64,000 nt of DNA from Alistipes sp. ZOR0009 (GCF_000798815.1 NZ_JTLD01000121.1:1-64000); one strand, 5' to 3'; positions 51,319-60,381 are shown, counted from the first letter of the stretch. Program-made: numbers and translations. Notes: generated from the letters alone by a model not told the origin.

Positions 51319-53919
51319 ATGGAAACTGCTAAAAATAGAATTGTTGCATTACTGCAGTCGAAACAACTGATATACTATACGTTATCTTTGGTAGTTATTC
51401 CTGTCGCTGCGTGGATTCTTGCGATCTCAACGAAAGGCTATGACGCTTCTTTTACCTCTTTGGCAAAGGTTCATGCAGAGGTTCCTGTTCTCTGGCTAAT
51501 CAACTTTTTGCCGATCGTTTTTGCGGTGCTTTCTGTTAGTTTTTTGAAGGCGTACAAGAGGAAGGTTGAAGAGTTGGAAGGAGAGGTTACTGTTAAGTCG
51601 CAAATCATTAGTAAGAATGCCTTCTTTGCGAAGCAAATTGGAGAAGGAAATTTTAAAGTTGATATTTCGTGCCAAGACGGAGATGTTCTTGCAAAATCAC
51701 TCTTGGTGATGCGCGATAATCTGCTGAAGAATAGTACAAAAGAGGCAGAAGAAGCTTGGATTGCTGAAGGGAAGGAGATTATCTCTAACATTCTTCGTAT
51801 TCATAATAAGCTCGATGAACTTTCGTATGAGGTCCTTGTAAGCCTTATTAAGTATACAAAGGTAGTTCAGGGTGCTTTCTACTTTTATGATGATGAGCGA
51901 AATCTCATTGTTAATCTTGCCTCCTATGCCTATAATCGCCGGAAGTACATTAAGCAGGAGTTTAAAATAGGAGAAGGCCTTATAGGTCAATGCGCCTATG
52001 AGCGAGATTTGATTTATAGGACTGAGGTTCCTGGCGACTATGTTTCTATTACTTCAGGAATATTGGGGGATCAGAAGCCTAAGAGTATCATTATGATACC
52101 TCTTATTTCTGATGAAAAATTGTATGGAATTTTGGAGTTTGCATCAGTCTCGGAGATTCCGCCATTGACTATTCGCTTTTTTAAGGAATTAGCAGAGATT
52201 ATAGCTCGGACCATTTTTAATATTAGCGTTAATGAGCGTACCGCTAGGTTGTTGCACGAGTCGCAGCAAATGACAGAAGAGCTTAAAGAAAATGAGGAAG
52301 AACTTCGTCAGAATGCGGAAGAAATGATGGCAACTCAGGAAGAGTTGGAGCAATCGAACAACCGCCTTGAATCGCAGATTAAGGAGGTGGAGAATGTTCA
52401 AAAAAAGCTTCACTCCTTGCTCGAAAATGCATCAGAGGTTATTTCAATTTACAATAAAGATCTAGAGCTCTCTTACATTAGTCCTTCTGTAACATCAATT
52501 CTTGGTTTTACACCAGAGGAGATGGTGCAAGGAATGGATAAGGACCGGTTGACTAAGAAGGGAGAAGAAAGTTTGGACGAACTTTTTCAAAATCTGCTAT
52601 ATAATCCGAATGAAAGCTATACCATACAGTATACTTTCATGAAGAAAAATGGCGATAAGATTTACCTTGAAGTTACAGGCCGTAACCTTCTATCCGATCC
52701 CGCAATTAGTGGTATTATCCTTAATATGCAGGATATTACGGAGCGTAAGCGTGCGGAAAAAGAGGAGCGCATGAAGAGTAAAATGCAGGCGCTATCAGAA
52801 AATTCTCCCGATCTTATTATGCGATTAAGCATGATGGGACAGGTTTTCTATATAAACCCCACCGTAAATTCCTACTTTGATATCGATGCTAAATCAATTC
52901 AAAACCAAACTGTTGCTGCTAGCTCTTTGCCTGAGCCTTTGGTGGTTTTTTTGATGGATGCTATAGGTAAAATTGGGGAAACAAAGCAAAAGCTGGAGGA
53001 TGATATTTCATTTGATTCAAACTTTGGGAAAACCATTATGCACATTGTGGCTATTCCCGAGTTTAATGAAAATGAGCTGGAGACGATCCTTTTTGTTTCT
53101 CATGACATTACAGAGTCTAAGCGAATCGGAATGGAGATTCAAGAGAAGAATAGGAATATTACAGAGAGTATTAACTACGCGCAGCGTATCCAGAGCTCAA
53201 TACTGCCTGATAATAGGCTGATTCGTAAGTATCTTCCCAATTCTTTCATTTTCTACCTGCCGAGGGATGTTGTTAGTGGAGATTTTCCTTGGATGTTTGT
53301 AAAGGATCCGAATACCATATACGTGGCTGCTGTTGACTGTACGGGGCATGGTGTTCCGGGTGCGCTGCTCTCTTTTATTGGCTATTTCATCCTAAACAAT
53401 ACTGTTGATAGGGATCGCTACCTCAGTGCAGGAGAGGTGCTAGACGCTTTGCACAACGAGGTTCGGACGACGCTTAAGCAGGATAGGGTGGATGCTGATG
53501 CTCGTGATGGTATGGATATCGCTCTTTGTAAAATTGATTTGAAGAACAATGTGCTAGAATTTGCAGGTGCACATCGCCCTCTTTACTTGCTAAGAGACAG
53601 CCAGCTGCAAGAGTTTAAAGGAGAACGTAGGGCTATTGGAGGAATTCCTTCGGCTAAAAAAGCCGAGCAGCCGTTTACGAACCATACCATTCAGCTGCAA
53701 CCAAGCGACAGGGTATTTGTGTTTTCTGATGGACTACCAGATCAGGTAGGTGGTCCAGATAAGAAAAAGTACTCGGCCGCCCGTATTCGCGAGCATATTG
53801 TGCGGAATGCGCATCTTCCGATGAGTGAGCATGAGGAATTTTTTAATAAAGACTTTTCGGAATACAAAGGCGATGTAAAGCAGATTGATGATATCCTGCT
53901 AATTGGAATTGAATTTTAG
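51319..53919 (+). CDS. SpoIIE/PP2C phosphatase with membrane, GAF and PAS domains (SiaA-like role)
   Basis: 866 residues. Two membrane spans (about 16-34, 54-75), GAF (150-300), a coiled coil (305-365), PAS (370-475), a second PAS (485-595), then a PPM/SpoIIE phosphatase domain (600-866). The phosphatase metal aspartates lie in VVSGDFPWMF, AAVDCTGHGVPGA, RDGMDIALCKID, FSDGLPDQVGG and KQIDDILLIG. Such enzymes dephosphorylate a small regulatory protein in partner switching. With SiaB- and SiaC-type genes directly downstream it takes the place of P. aeruginosa SiaA. PAS and GAF domains imply an intracellular signal rather than a periplasmic one. Confidence 0.93.
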   Translation: METAKNRIVALLQSKQLIYYTLSLVVIPVAAWILAISTKGYDASFTSLAKVHAEVPVLWLINFLPIVFAVLSVSFLKAYKRKVEELEGEVTVKSQIISKNAFFAKQIGEGNFKVDISCQDGDVLAKSLLVMRDNLLKNSTKEAEEAWIAEGKEIISNILRIHNKLDELSYEVLVSLIKYTKVVQGAFYFYDDERNLIVNLASYAYNRRKYIKQEFKIGEGLIGQCAYERDLIYRTEVPGDYVSITSGILGDQKPKSIIMIPLISDEKLYGILEFASVSEIPPLTIRFFKELAEIIARTIFNISVNERTARLLHESQQMTEELKENEEELRQNAEEMMATQEELEQSNNRLESQIKEVENVQKKLHSLLENASEVISIYNKDLELSYISPSVTSILGFTPEEMVQGMDKDRLTKKGEESLDELFQNLLYNPNESYTIQYTFMKKNGDKIYLEVTGRNLLSDPAISGIILNMQDITERKRAEKEERMKSKMQALSENSPDLIMRLSMMGQVFYINPTVNSYFDIDAKSIQNQTVAASSLPEPLVVFLMDAIGKIGETKQKLEDDISFDSNFGKTIMHIVAIPEFNENELETILFVSHDITESKRIGMEIQEKNRNITESINYAQRIQSSILPDNRLIRKYLPNSFIFYLPRDVVSGDFPWMFVKDPNTIYVAAVDCTGHGVPGALLSFIGYFILNNTVDRDRYLSAGEVLDALHNEVRTTLKQDRVDADARDGMDIALCKIDLKNNVLEFAGAHRPLYLLRDSQLQEFKGERRAIGGIPSAKKAEQPFTNHTIQLQPSDRVFVFSDGLPDQVGGPDKKKYSAARIREHIVRNAHLPMSEHEEFFNKDFSEYKGDVKQIDDILLIGIEF

Positions 53920-53947
53920 TAAGAAACAATGAAATAATTAACTAGCT

Positions 53948-54520
53948 ATGGACAATAGGAGTATCAAGGGGTATATTGAGTTTATCTACGATTTCTATAA
54001 GTCGATGAAGGCTCATGAGATATCCTTAGTTTATGAAGGGGAGATAACACACCAGATCACCAAGGCATTTACAGCTCTTGCCGAGACGAATATGCTAAAG
54101 GATGCAGAATCGAATTCGGTGCAAAAGAAGGTATTTCACGTAATGGTTGAATGCCTCCAAAATATAAGTAAGCATGCCGATGGCTACACCACGGATAGCG
54201 AGGTGCTTTCTTCTCGTGGACTATTCATGGTGAGCAAAAATTCGGAAACCTACTATGTAACCACAGGCAATATTGTGGAAAATGATAAGATAGAGGAGCT
54301 AAAAACGTTGCTTAACCATATCAACTCTTTGGACAAAGAAGGTCTTAAGGTGCTGCATAAGACACAAATGCAGGAAGGAAGGCTATCCGAAAAAGGAGGT
54401 GCAGGTCTCGGATTTATAGACATTGCTAGAAAAACAGGGAATAAGTTGGAGTACCATCTTCTACCTGTAGACGACGATACCCACTTCTTTGTACTTACTT
54501 CAACAATAACTCGCGAATAA
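53948..54520 (+). CDS. siaB: SiaB-family protein kinase (DUF6272)
   Basis: 190 residues. It belongs to the GHKL-like SiaB family: VMVECLQNISKHADG (about 75-89) is the N-box with the Mg-binding asparagine, and EKGGAGLGFIDIARKTGN (about 147-164) is the G-box. In P. aeruginosa SiaB phosphorylates SiaC and the PP2C phosphatase SiaA reverses it. Here the phosphatase is 28 bp upstream and the SiaC homologue 21 bp downstream, so the switch is complete. It has no sensor domain of its own. Confidence 0.9.
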   Translation: MDNRSIKGYIEFIYDFYKSMKAHEISLVYEGEITHQITKAFTALAETNMLKDAESNSVQKKVFHVMVECLQNISKHADGYTTDSEVLSSRGLFMVSKNSETYYVTTGNIVENDKIEELKTLLNHINSLDKEGLKVLHKTQMQEGRLSEKGGAGLGFIDIARKTGNKLEYHLLPVDDDTHFFVLTSTITRE

Positions 54521-54541
54521 ATAAAAAGCATTTATATAGCC

Positions 54542-54922
54542 ATGGAAACAATCAAAATCCTAGGGACAGACGATACTCCAAACGTAATTTTGGATGCTAA
54601 TAACGAGATTTTTGAAATCTCTGGACGATCGCTTCCTGAAGATGTGAGCGCATTTTATGAACCAATTCTTGCTTGGCTCGACGAGTATGCTCAGAATCCT
54701 AACCCCAAAACGATATTTACGTTTAAGTTGGTTTATTTCAATACAGCATCTTCTAAATTATTGCTCGATATACTAATGCGTTGCGAGCACATGAAGGAGG
54801 ATGGTGCTGACGTTGTTATTCGTTGGTGCTATCCAGACGATGATGAGGATATGCAGGAAGCAGGAGAAGAGTATGCTGATATTGTGGATGTTCCATTTGA
54901 GATGGAAGCTTACTCTCTGTAA
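54542..54922 (+). CDS. siaC: SiaC-family regulatory phosphoprotein (DUF1987)
   Basis: 126 residues of the DUF1987/SiaC type, a fold distantly like anti-sigma-antagonists. The predicted phosphorylation site is T68 in YFNTASSKLL, which falls at the same position number as T68 of P. aeruginosa SiaC. GTDDTPNVILDANNEIFEISGRSLPED is the conserved N-terminus. In Pseudomonas the dephosphorylated form activates the diguanylate cyclase SiaD; no GGDEF gene is present in this window, so the target here must be something else. The ABC transporter gene follows after 43 bp. Confidence 0.92.
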   Translation: METIKILGTDDTPNVILDANNEIFEISGRSLPEDVSAFYEPILAWLDEYAQNPNPKTIFTFKLVYFNTASSKLLLDILMRCEHMKEDGADVVIRWCYPDDDEDMQEAGEEYADIVDVPFEMEAYSL

Positions 54923-54965
54923 AACTATTGCATAATTGAAATATCTGGCTTGATAATTTTGTACT

Positions 54966-57900
54966 ATGAGTGAAGAGATTCTTAGGGCGCTGATGCAGCT
55001 CTTTGCGATCGTCGTTAAGCAGGATGATGGTGTAGAACTGAAGGAAAGGGAGTATGTAGAGAACTTTCTTGTCCAGCAGCTTAACGAGGATGCCGTAAAG
55101 GAGTATGTTGCACTATTCGAACAGCATGCAGGGCTACGGAGCACCGATACCGATGATGAAAAGGATAACCGAAAAGGGAAGTTAACTTCCGTTAAGGATT
55201 CCGTGCGAATTCTTGGTATCTGTAAGAAAATTAACAAAACTCTGACTCAGAGGCAGAAAATTATTGTATTGGTTCGCCTATTCGAATTGGTAAATTCCGA
55301 AGGGAGATTTTCGGAGCAACGAATGGCAATAATCAATACCGTTGCCGAGGTATTCAACCTTGCGAAAGAAGAATTTAAGGGTATACAGGATTTTGTACTC
55401 AACAACTCTCTCGATGGATTCGATTCGCCAGAAGTGCTTACAGTCCATAGCAGCTTATTAAAAGTAAATGGAAAGCAAATTGTTTCAGAGGGGTTGTCGG
55501 GTGCTATTGCCATCCTTCAAATAAAATCGGTGGAGCTTTACTTCCTCAAGTATACAGGGAAGGATGATATCTTTTTGAATGGATTACCGATTAATAATAA
55601 GCGTATTTACCTTTTTGCTAATGGTTCGACTATTCGCTTACCAAAGGCAAAGCCAATTTACTATTCCGATGTGCTGTCCCGTTTTATGGCAGATGAAAAC
55701 TACACCAGACTTTCGTATGAGGTGCAAAGTATCAGCTACCAGTTTAAAACAGGGAATCTTGGCTTACGAAAAATTTCATTTTCAGAAGAGCAGGGAAAGC
55801 TTGTCGGAATCATGGGGGCAAGTGGTGCTGGAAAAACAACGTTGCTAAACGTCCTTTCTGGCATCGAACGGCCCACGGAGGGAGCTGTCCTTATCAACGG
55901 AATCGATTTGCATTCTCAAAGAGAGGATTTAAAAGGGATTATAGGCTTTATTCCTCAGGACGATTTGCTGATTGAAGAGTTAACCGTCTTTGAAAATCTG
56001 TACTACAACGCGAAGCTCTGCTTTAAGGATAAGTCAGATGTCGAAATTCGCGAGTTGGTAGAGAAAACGCTGCTTAATCTAGGATTAATAGATCAAAAAG
56101 ATCTGAAGGTTGGAAGTCCACTAAATAAAATGATTAGCGGCGGGCAGCGAAAACGGTTGAATATTGCGTTGGAGCTTATTCGCGAGCCTTCTATTTTGTT
56201 TGTAGACGAACCTACATCTGGACTTTCCTCTAGAGATTCCGAAAATGTGATGGATCTCCTGCGCGAGCTTGCGCTTAAGGGGAAGCTTGTTTTTGTGGTC
56301 ATTCACCAGCCCTCGTCGGACATCTACAAGATGTTTGATAATATGCTCATCCTTGATACGGGAGGCTATCTAATTTACCAAGGGAATCCTGTAGAAGCAG
56401 TCATGTATTTTAAGCGCTTAGATGCGCAAATTAATAGTGAGGTAGGAGAGTGTCCCTCGTGTGGTAATGTCAATCCCGAGTTAATATTCAATATTATCGA
56501 GGCTAAGGTTGTTGATGAGTTTGGACGGTATACGGCAACGCGAAAAGTCTCCCCTCCAAAATGGGAGGAGCATTATCACGAAAATGTAAAACTACCAGAG
56601 GTAACTCCTGTTAATGAAGCACCTCCTGCTGCTTTGCGTATTCCCTCTAAGTTAAAGCAGTTTCTGGTTTATACACTGCGTGATTCTAAGAGTAAGATAA
56701 GTAATGTGCAATATGTTGTTCTCAACTTGCTCGAAATGCCCGTTCTGGGATTCGTTTTAAGTTATGTAACTCGCTATATTGCAAATCCGAAGTCAGATAT
56801 CTACATATTTAAGGAAAATGAGAATATCCCAATTTTTATTTTCATGTCCATTATCGTTGCCCTTTTTGTAGGGTTAACGTTGAGCGCGGAGGAGATATTT
56901 AGAGATAGAAAAATACTAAAAAGAGAATCTTTTTTAAACCTGAGCCGTTTTAGCTATTTGCTCTCTAAAACCCTTATACTTTTAGTTTTATCTGCTATTC
57001 AAACATTTTTGTTTGTGATGGTGGCTAATACAGTGCTAGATGTTAAGGACATGTACTTGTCGTACTGGCTGGTGCTGTTTTCAACATCTGTTTTTGCAAA
57101 TCTTTTGGGGTTAAATATATCGGCAACATTCAATTCCGTTGTAACCATATACATTGTTATTCCATTGTTAATGATACCAATGATGGTGCTTAGTGGTGCT
57201 ATGTTTACGTTCGAGAAGTTGAATAGAACAATTAGCAGCACCAATAAAGTTCCTGTTATTGCCGATCTGATGGCGACTAAATGGGGGTATGAGGCTTTGG
57301 TTGTTCGGCAATTTAAAGACAATGAGTTTGAGAAGTATTTTTATGATATAGAGAAGGAAGAAAGTAAAGCGAACTACAAGCTCGTTTGCTACATTCCTGA
57401 GCTTCAAAAAAGGTTAGATCAGAATGCTGAAGCTTTAAAAAATAGATCTCTGCCACGTAATGAAGAGCTGTTAAAGGATAATCTAGCTGTTTTGCACCGT
57501 GCTTTTGAGCGAGAAGCGGTTGCTGTTCCTGAAATTAGGTTTAATCAAATCGGTAGTGTTGATTATAAATCATACAGTAACACCGTTAACGATGCAGCGT
57601 ATAGCTATACCGAAGATCTTGTTAACTATTACGGTAAGATTTTCGCCAAATATAATGGGAAGAAGGAGGCTGTTCGGGCATGGATGGTTGCAAAGAATGA
57701 GGCGATTTACAACCAACTTCGAGCGCAATATCATAATGAAAGTATAACAGATTTAGTAAAACGACCATTTGAGAAAAACAAGGTTCTTCAATTTGGAGAT
57801 GAGTTGGTTCAGCAGTATGAGCCAATTTTTAAAGACCCAGAACCCAAAGGGTATTTTGACTTTAGATCCCATTTCCTTGCACCTCAGAAGCACTTTGCAG

Positions 57901-58055
57901 GTGTGTATTTTGATACTTTTTGGTTTAACTTGTTTGTGATTTGGGGAATGTCGATCCTTCTTTTTGTTGCACTATACTTCGAACTATTTAAAAAATTGTT
58001 ATTTTCGTTTCCATCTAAAGTTGCATTTTTGCTACATCGTAAAGTTGAGGAATAG
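54966..58055 (+). CDS. ABCG-type ABC transporter with N-terminal TerB-like domain
   Basis: 1029 residues. Residues 1-~125 are helical and TerB-like (VVKQDDGVELKEREYVENFL). Residues ~150-235 (LTVHSSLLKVNGKQI, LNGLPINNKRIYLF, GSTIRLPKAKPIYYSD) are beta-rich and FHA-like. The nucleotide-binding domain has Walker A GASGAGKTT near 283, signature ISGGQRKR near 390, Walker B ILFVDEPTSG near 410 and VIHQPSSDIYK. A short CPSCG motif lies near 500. Spans fill ~580-760, then a ~200-residue soluble region and a last span near 985-1010. It looks like a reverse-orientation half-size transporter that would dimerise. Substrate unknown. Confidence 0.88.
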   Translation: MSEEILRALMQLFAIVVKQDDGVELKEREYVENFLVQQLNEDAVKEYVALFEQHAGLRSTDTDDEKDNRKGKLTSVKDSVRILGICKKINKTLTQRQKIIVLVRLFELVNSEGRFSEQRMAIINTVAEVFNLAKEEFKGIQDFVLNNSLDGFDSPEVLTVHSSLLKVNGKQIVSEGLSGAIAILQIKSVELYFLKYTGKDDIFLNGLPINNKRIYLFANGSTIRLPKAKPIYYSDVLSRFMADENYTRLSYEVQSISYQFKTGNLGLRKISFSEEQGKLVGIMGASGAGKTTLLNVLSGIERPTEGAVLINGIDLHSQREDLKGIIGFIPQDDLLIEELTVFENLYYNAKLCFKDKSDVEIRELVEKTLLNLGLIDQKDLKVGSPLNKMISGGQRKRLNIALELIREPSILFVDEPTSGLSSRDSENVMDLLRELALKGKLVFVVIHQPSSDIYKMFDNMLILDTGGYLIYQGNPVEAVMYFKRLDAQINSEVGECPSCGNVNPELIFNIIEAKVVDEFGRYTATRKVSPPKWEEHYHENVKLPEVTPVNEAPPAALRIPSKLKQFLVYTLRDSKSKISNVQYVVLNLLEMPVLGFVLSYVTRYIANPKSDIYIFKENENIPIFIFMSIIVALFVGLTLSAEEIFRDRKILKRESFLNLSRFSYLLSKTLILLVLSAIQTFLFVMVANTVLDVKDMYLSYWLVLFSTSVFANLLGLNISATFNSVVTIYIVIPLLMIPMMVLSGAMFTFEKLNRTISSTNKVPVIADLMATKWGYEALVVRQFKDNEFEKYFYDIEKEESKANYKLVCYIPELQKRLDQNAEALKNRSLPRNEELLKDNLAVLHRAFEREAVAVPEIRFNQIGSVDYKSYSNTVNDAAYSYTEDLVNYYGKIFAKYNGKKEAVRAWMVAKNEAIYNQLRAQYHNESITDLVKRPFEKNKVLQFGDELVQQYEPIFKDPEPKGYFDFRSHFLAPQKHFAGVYFDTFWFNLFVIWGMSILLFVALYFELFKKLLFSFPSKVAFLLHRKVEE

Positions 58056-58058
58056 TAA

Positions 58059-58988
58059 ATGGGAATAGTAAATAAAGCTGCTTGCCTGTTGATTATGGTC
58101 TTTTTGTTAGGTTCCTGTATGTCGGAAACTGCCAAAAAGGCAAAAAATGAGTTTGACATTCCAGATTCATTGGTTTCTGCAGATACGACACGGGGCGAAC
58201 AGGCTCTTGATGAAACTAAGGATATGGTAGATCATATGGTGGAGAACATGGGGTCTCCAATAGAGACTATCGCCATGTTGAAGAGCCTTGGGATACCTTT
58301 TAATAGTACGCTATTGGCCGATAATGATAAAAGCGATAGTTTTAATAGTAGCTATTCTCAGGCTGCGGCTTTAGGTATTTATGGGGCCGATTTGGGGTAT
58401 CTCAACTTCTACGGAAAAACATCGCTCGTTTTAAGCTATATTTCCACGGTAAAAGGGTTGGCCGATGAGCTTAAAGTTGGACAGTTTTTCGACTATGGAA
58501 CGCTTAAACGCCTTGCAAATAATAATGAAAATGTCGATTCACTTATTTTTATTTCTCGTAAGAGCATGAATAGAATCGACCAATATCTTCGAAAGACGCA
58601 AAGAAGCAGTATTAGTGCAGCAATTGTAACAGGAGTTTGGATTGAAGGAATGCACTATTTGACGCAGTTTTATAAGTTAAATAAGAAAAGTAGGCTAAAG
58701 GAGGCAATTGGCGATCAAAAAACGCTGCTTGCCCAACTTTTGAAGGTTTTGAAGAGCTACAACTACCATCCTGAGATTGCCAGCCTTGAAAAGGATATGA
58801 TGTACCTTTATGAAGGCTACAAGGGGGTTACAACTACAATTGAAAGTGGCGAACCTGAATACAAGGAAGTAAATGGTGTTTATACCGTCATTCAGCATGA
58901 TAGAACGGTTATTAATATATCAAGCCAGCAAATTAGCGATATTACAGCTCGTACACAAAAGATAAGAAGTAAACTGTTGGGAGAGTAA
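58059..58988 (+). CDS. Predicted lipoprotein, helical
   Basis: 309 residues with a lipoprotein signal peptide; lipobox LGSC, C20 the lipidated residue. The mature part is mostly helical (LKSLGIPFNSTL, SKLLGE at the end) and shows no enzyme motif or recognisable family. It begins 3 bp after the ABC transporter and precedes a secreted protein by 4 bp, so it is probably an envelope component of the same system, for example an accessory to export or a signal partner of the CheR-phosphatase module. Confidence 0.72.
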   Translation: MGIVNKAACLLIMVFLLGSCMSETAKKAKNEFDIPDSLVSADTTRGEQALDETKDMVDHMVENMGSPIETIAMLKSLGIPFNSTLLADNDKSDSFNSSYSQAAALGIYGADLGYLNFYGKTSLVLSYISTVKGLADELKVGQFFDYGTLKRLANNNENVDSLIFISRKSMNRIDQYLRKTQRSSISAAIVTGVWIEGMHYLTQFYKLNKKSRLKEAIGDQKTLLAQLLKVLKSYNYHPEIASLEKDMMYLYEGYKGVTTTIESGEPEYKEVNGVYTVIQHDRTVINISSQQISDITARTQKIRSKLLGE

Positions 58989-58992
58989 ATCG

Positions 58993-59445
58993 ATGAGAAA
59001 CAAAATATTCATATTTATATTGCTGTCCGTAGTAACTTGCCTTATAGGCGTCAATAAGGCCGCTGCTCAATCCGAGGAGGCGCTGCTAGAAATTAACGGC
59101 AAAAAGGCAAACGCTAACGGTAAGGTTACGTATCAAAGCGACTTTAAGATTAAGCTTATGGAAGGAACTCCTGCTCCTCAAAGCAAGTTCACCATTCTTC
59201 TTAATAAAAATGTGCAGTATCGTTTTGTTATTGTAAGCTCTAGAGACTTACCTGGGCAGGGTATGTTTAAGTTGTTAGATAACTCAAAGGTGGTAATAAA
59301 TAGCTATATGGAGGCGACAGATAATATCATGACGGTCGTCGATTTTAATTGCACCAAAACGGGGCCTTATCACCTTTTTTGTGAGTTTAAAGATGGAATG
59401 GCGGGGAACGCTGTATTGGGTGTCTATCTGGTCAAAATACTATAG
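58993..59445 (+). CDS. Small secreted protein of unknown function
   Basis: 150 residues with a signal peptide (hydrophobic 5-22, cleavage near AAA-QSEE). The mature ~125 residues form a likely beta-sandwich (KFTILLNKNVQYRFVIVSS, GPYHLFCEFKDGMAGNAVLGVYLVKIL). There is no lipobox. It is the last gene of the ten-gene run, ended by a strong terminator, and could be a substrate or periplasmic partner of the ABC transporter; I do not recognise the family. Confidence 0.7.
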   Translation: MRNKIFIFILLSVVTCLIGVNKAAAQSEEALLEINGKKANANGKVTYQSDFKIKLMEGTPAPQSKFTILLNKNVQYRFVIVSSRDLPGQGMFKLLDNSKVVINSYMEATDNIMTVVDFNCTKTGPYHLFCEFKDGMAGNAVLGVYLVKIL

Positions 59446-59446
59446 C

Positions 59447-59476
59447 AAAAAGGGAACATGACGTTCCCTTTTTTTA
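59447..59476 (+). terminator. Terminator of the CheR-SiaABC-transporter run
   Basis: AAAGGGAAC (59449-59457) pairs perfectly with GTTCCCTTT (59463-59471) around an ATGAC loop and is followed by TTTTTA. It starts just after the last gene. Confidence 0.9.
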
Positions 59477-59502
59477 TTTCATATTTGATAGTTCAGCATT
59501 AC

Positions 59503-59877
59503 TTAAGGTGTTGTGATGAGCTTAGGCGTAAATACGATTATGCCAATTATAAGTGCTGCAATATTGGTAATGAGCAGCGATGCGGCAGAAAGGCTCTTGA
59601 GCACATTTGCATTAGGTAAATTGCCGGAATCCGCAATAAGTTCTATCGCAATGTTGATTGCAGCTGTCGCCAAAACAAAGCCTATTGCAAAGACTACAAT
59701 TATCCATTCGATGCTTGTTAGTTGAAATTCAATTCCCGCAATAATCACAACGATTGCAGCAATAACATCAAACCATGCGTTTGGTTCGTAAAACATAAGA
59801 TTCGAAATTCCTTCTACACCTCTTGAAAAAGTATTTCTGCGCTCTTTGAGGGAGAATTTCTTTTTATTGTTTTTCAT
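59503..59877 (-). CDS. DgkA-like diacylglycerol/undecaprenol kinase
   Basis: 124 residues with three membrane spans (about 35-53, 56-80, 97-118). The family motif around the second helix reads TAAINIAIELIAD: N75 and E79 of the usual E-x-x-N-T-A-I-E are kept but the first glutamate (position 72) is alanine. The following K-D reads K94-S95. Two residues of the metal/ATP site are therefore altered and activity is doubtful, although the length and topology are those of the kinase that recycles lipid A or teichoic-acid by-products. It converges on the preceding operon beyond its terminator. Confidence 0.8.
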   Translation of the reverse strand: MKNNKKKFSLKERRNTFSRGVEGISNLMFYEPNAWFDVIAAIVVIIAGIEFQLTSIEWIIVVFAIGFVLATAAINIAIELIADSGNLPNANVLKSLSAASLLITNIAALIIGIIVFTPKLITTP

Positions 59878-60120
59878 AGTATAGCAAGTTAGAGTTGATA
59901 TAACACGCCATTATCTAAAGCAAAAATGATGTATTAATTTAGTGAGAATAGAGGTAAAAGTCAATTCTTACAGAGGTTATTTTAGGCGTAAAATTGTTGT
60001 GGTTTTTTGTATAGTCATATGTGGCTTTAAAGCAATGCCGATTGTGTATAAAAATAGCTTTTTATGCGAGATTATAATTTATTTGTTATATTTACGAATA
60101 ATAATTTAAACTTTATTACA

Positions 60121-60339
60121 ATGGAAGCACCAGTAAAGAAATTAGGAGAAAAAGTGAAGGGTAAAAGAGGTAGAAAGCCTCGTCAAACACCGGTTGAAGC
60201 AATTGTAACGATGATCCACAAATTAGAATCATTTGAAGATCTTGACAAGCTTGTAGAAGAGATTGTTAATATCAGAAATGGTAAAAAGCAAGCTGAGATA
60301 GAAAGACTTAAGGCGCAGCTGGCAAAATTAGAGGCATAG
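60121..60339 (+). CDS. Small basic AT-hook-like protein
   Basis: 72 residues from the ATG at 60121; an earlier ATG at 60064 lies upstream of the likely -7 element TATATTTA (60087-60094) and is unlikely. Residues 12-19 read VKGKRGRKP, with the RGRKP core of an AT-hook, and the rest is two helices, the last a basic-acidic coiled coil (KKQAEIERLKAQLAKLEA). It may bind AT-rich DNA as a dimer. It is monocistronic and ends at a strong terminator. I do not recognise a named family. Confidence 0.62.
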   Translation: MEAPVKKLGEKVKGKRGRKPRQTPVEAIVTMIHKLESFEDLDKLVEEIVNIRNGKKQAEIERLKAQLAKLEA

Positions 60340-60354
60340 ATTGAATTTGAAATA

Positions 60355-60381
60355 GAAAAGGGGGCTTTAAGCCCCCTTTTC
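60355..60381. terminator. Bidirectional terminator between the AT-hook gene and the hybrid kinase
   Basis: GAAAAGGGGGCTT (60355-60367) pairs with AAGCCCCCTTTTC (60369-60381), giving a long stem with flanking A and T runs on both strands. It serves the two converging genes. Confidence 0.85.
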
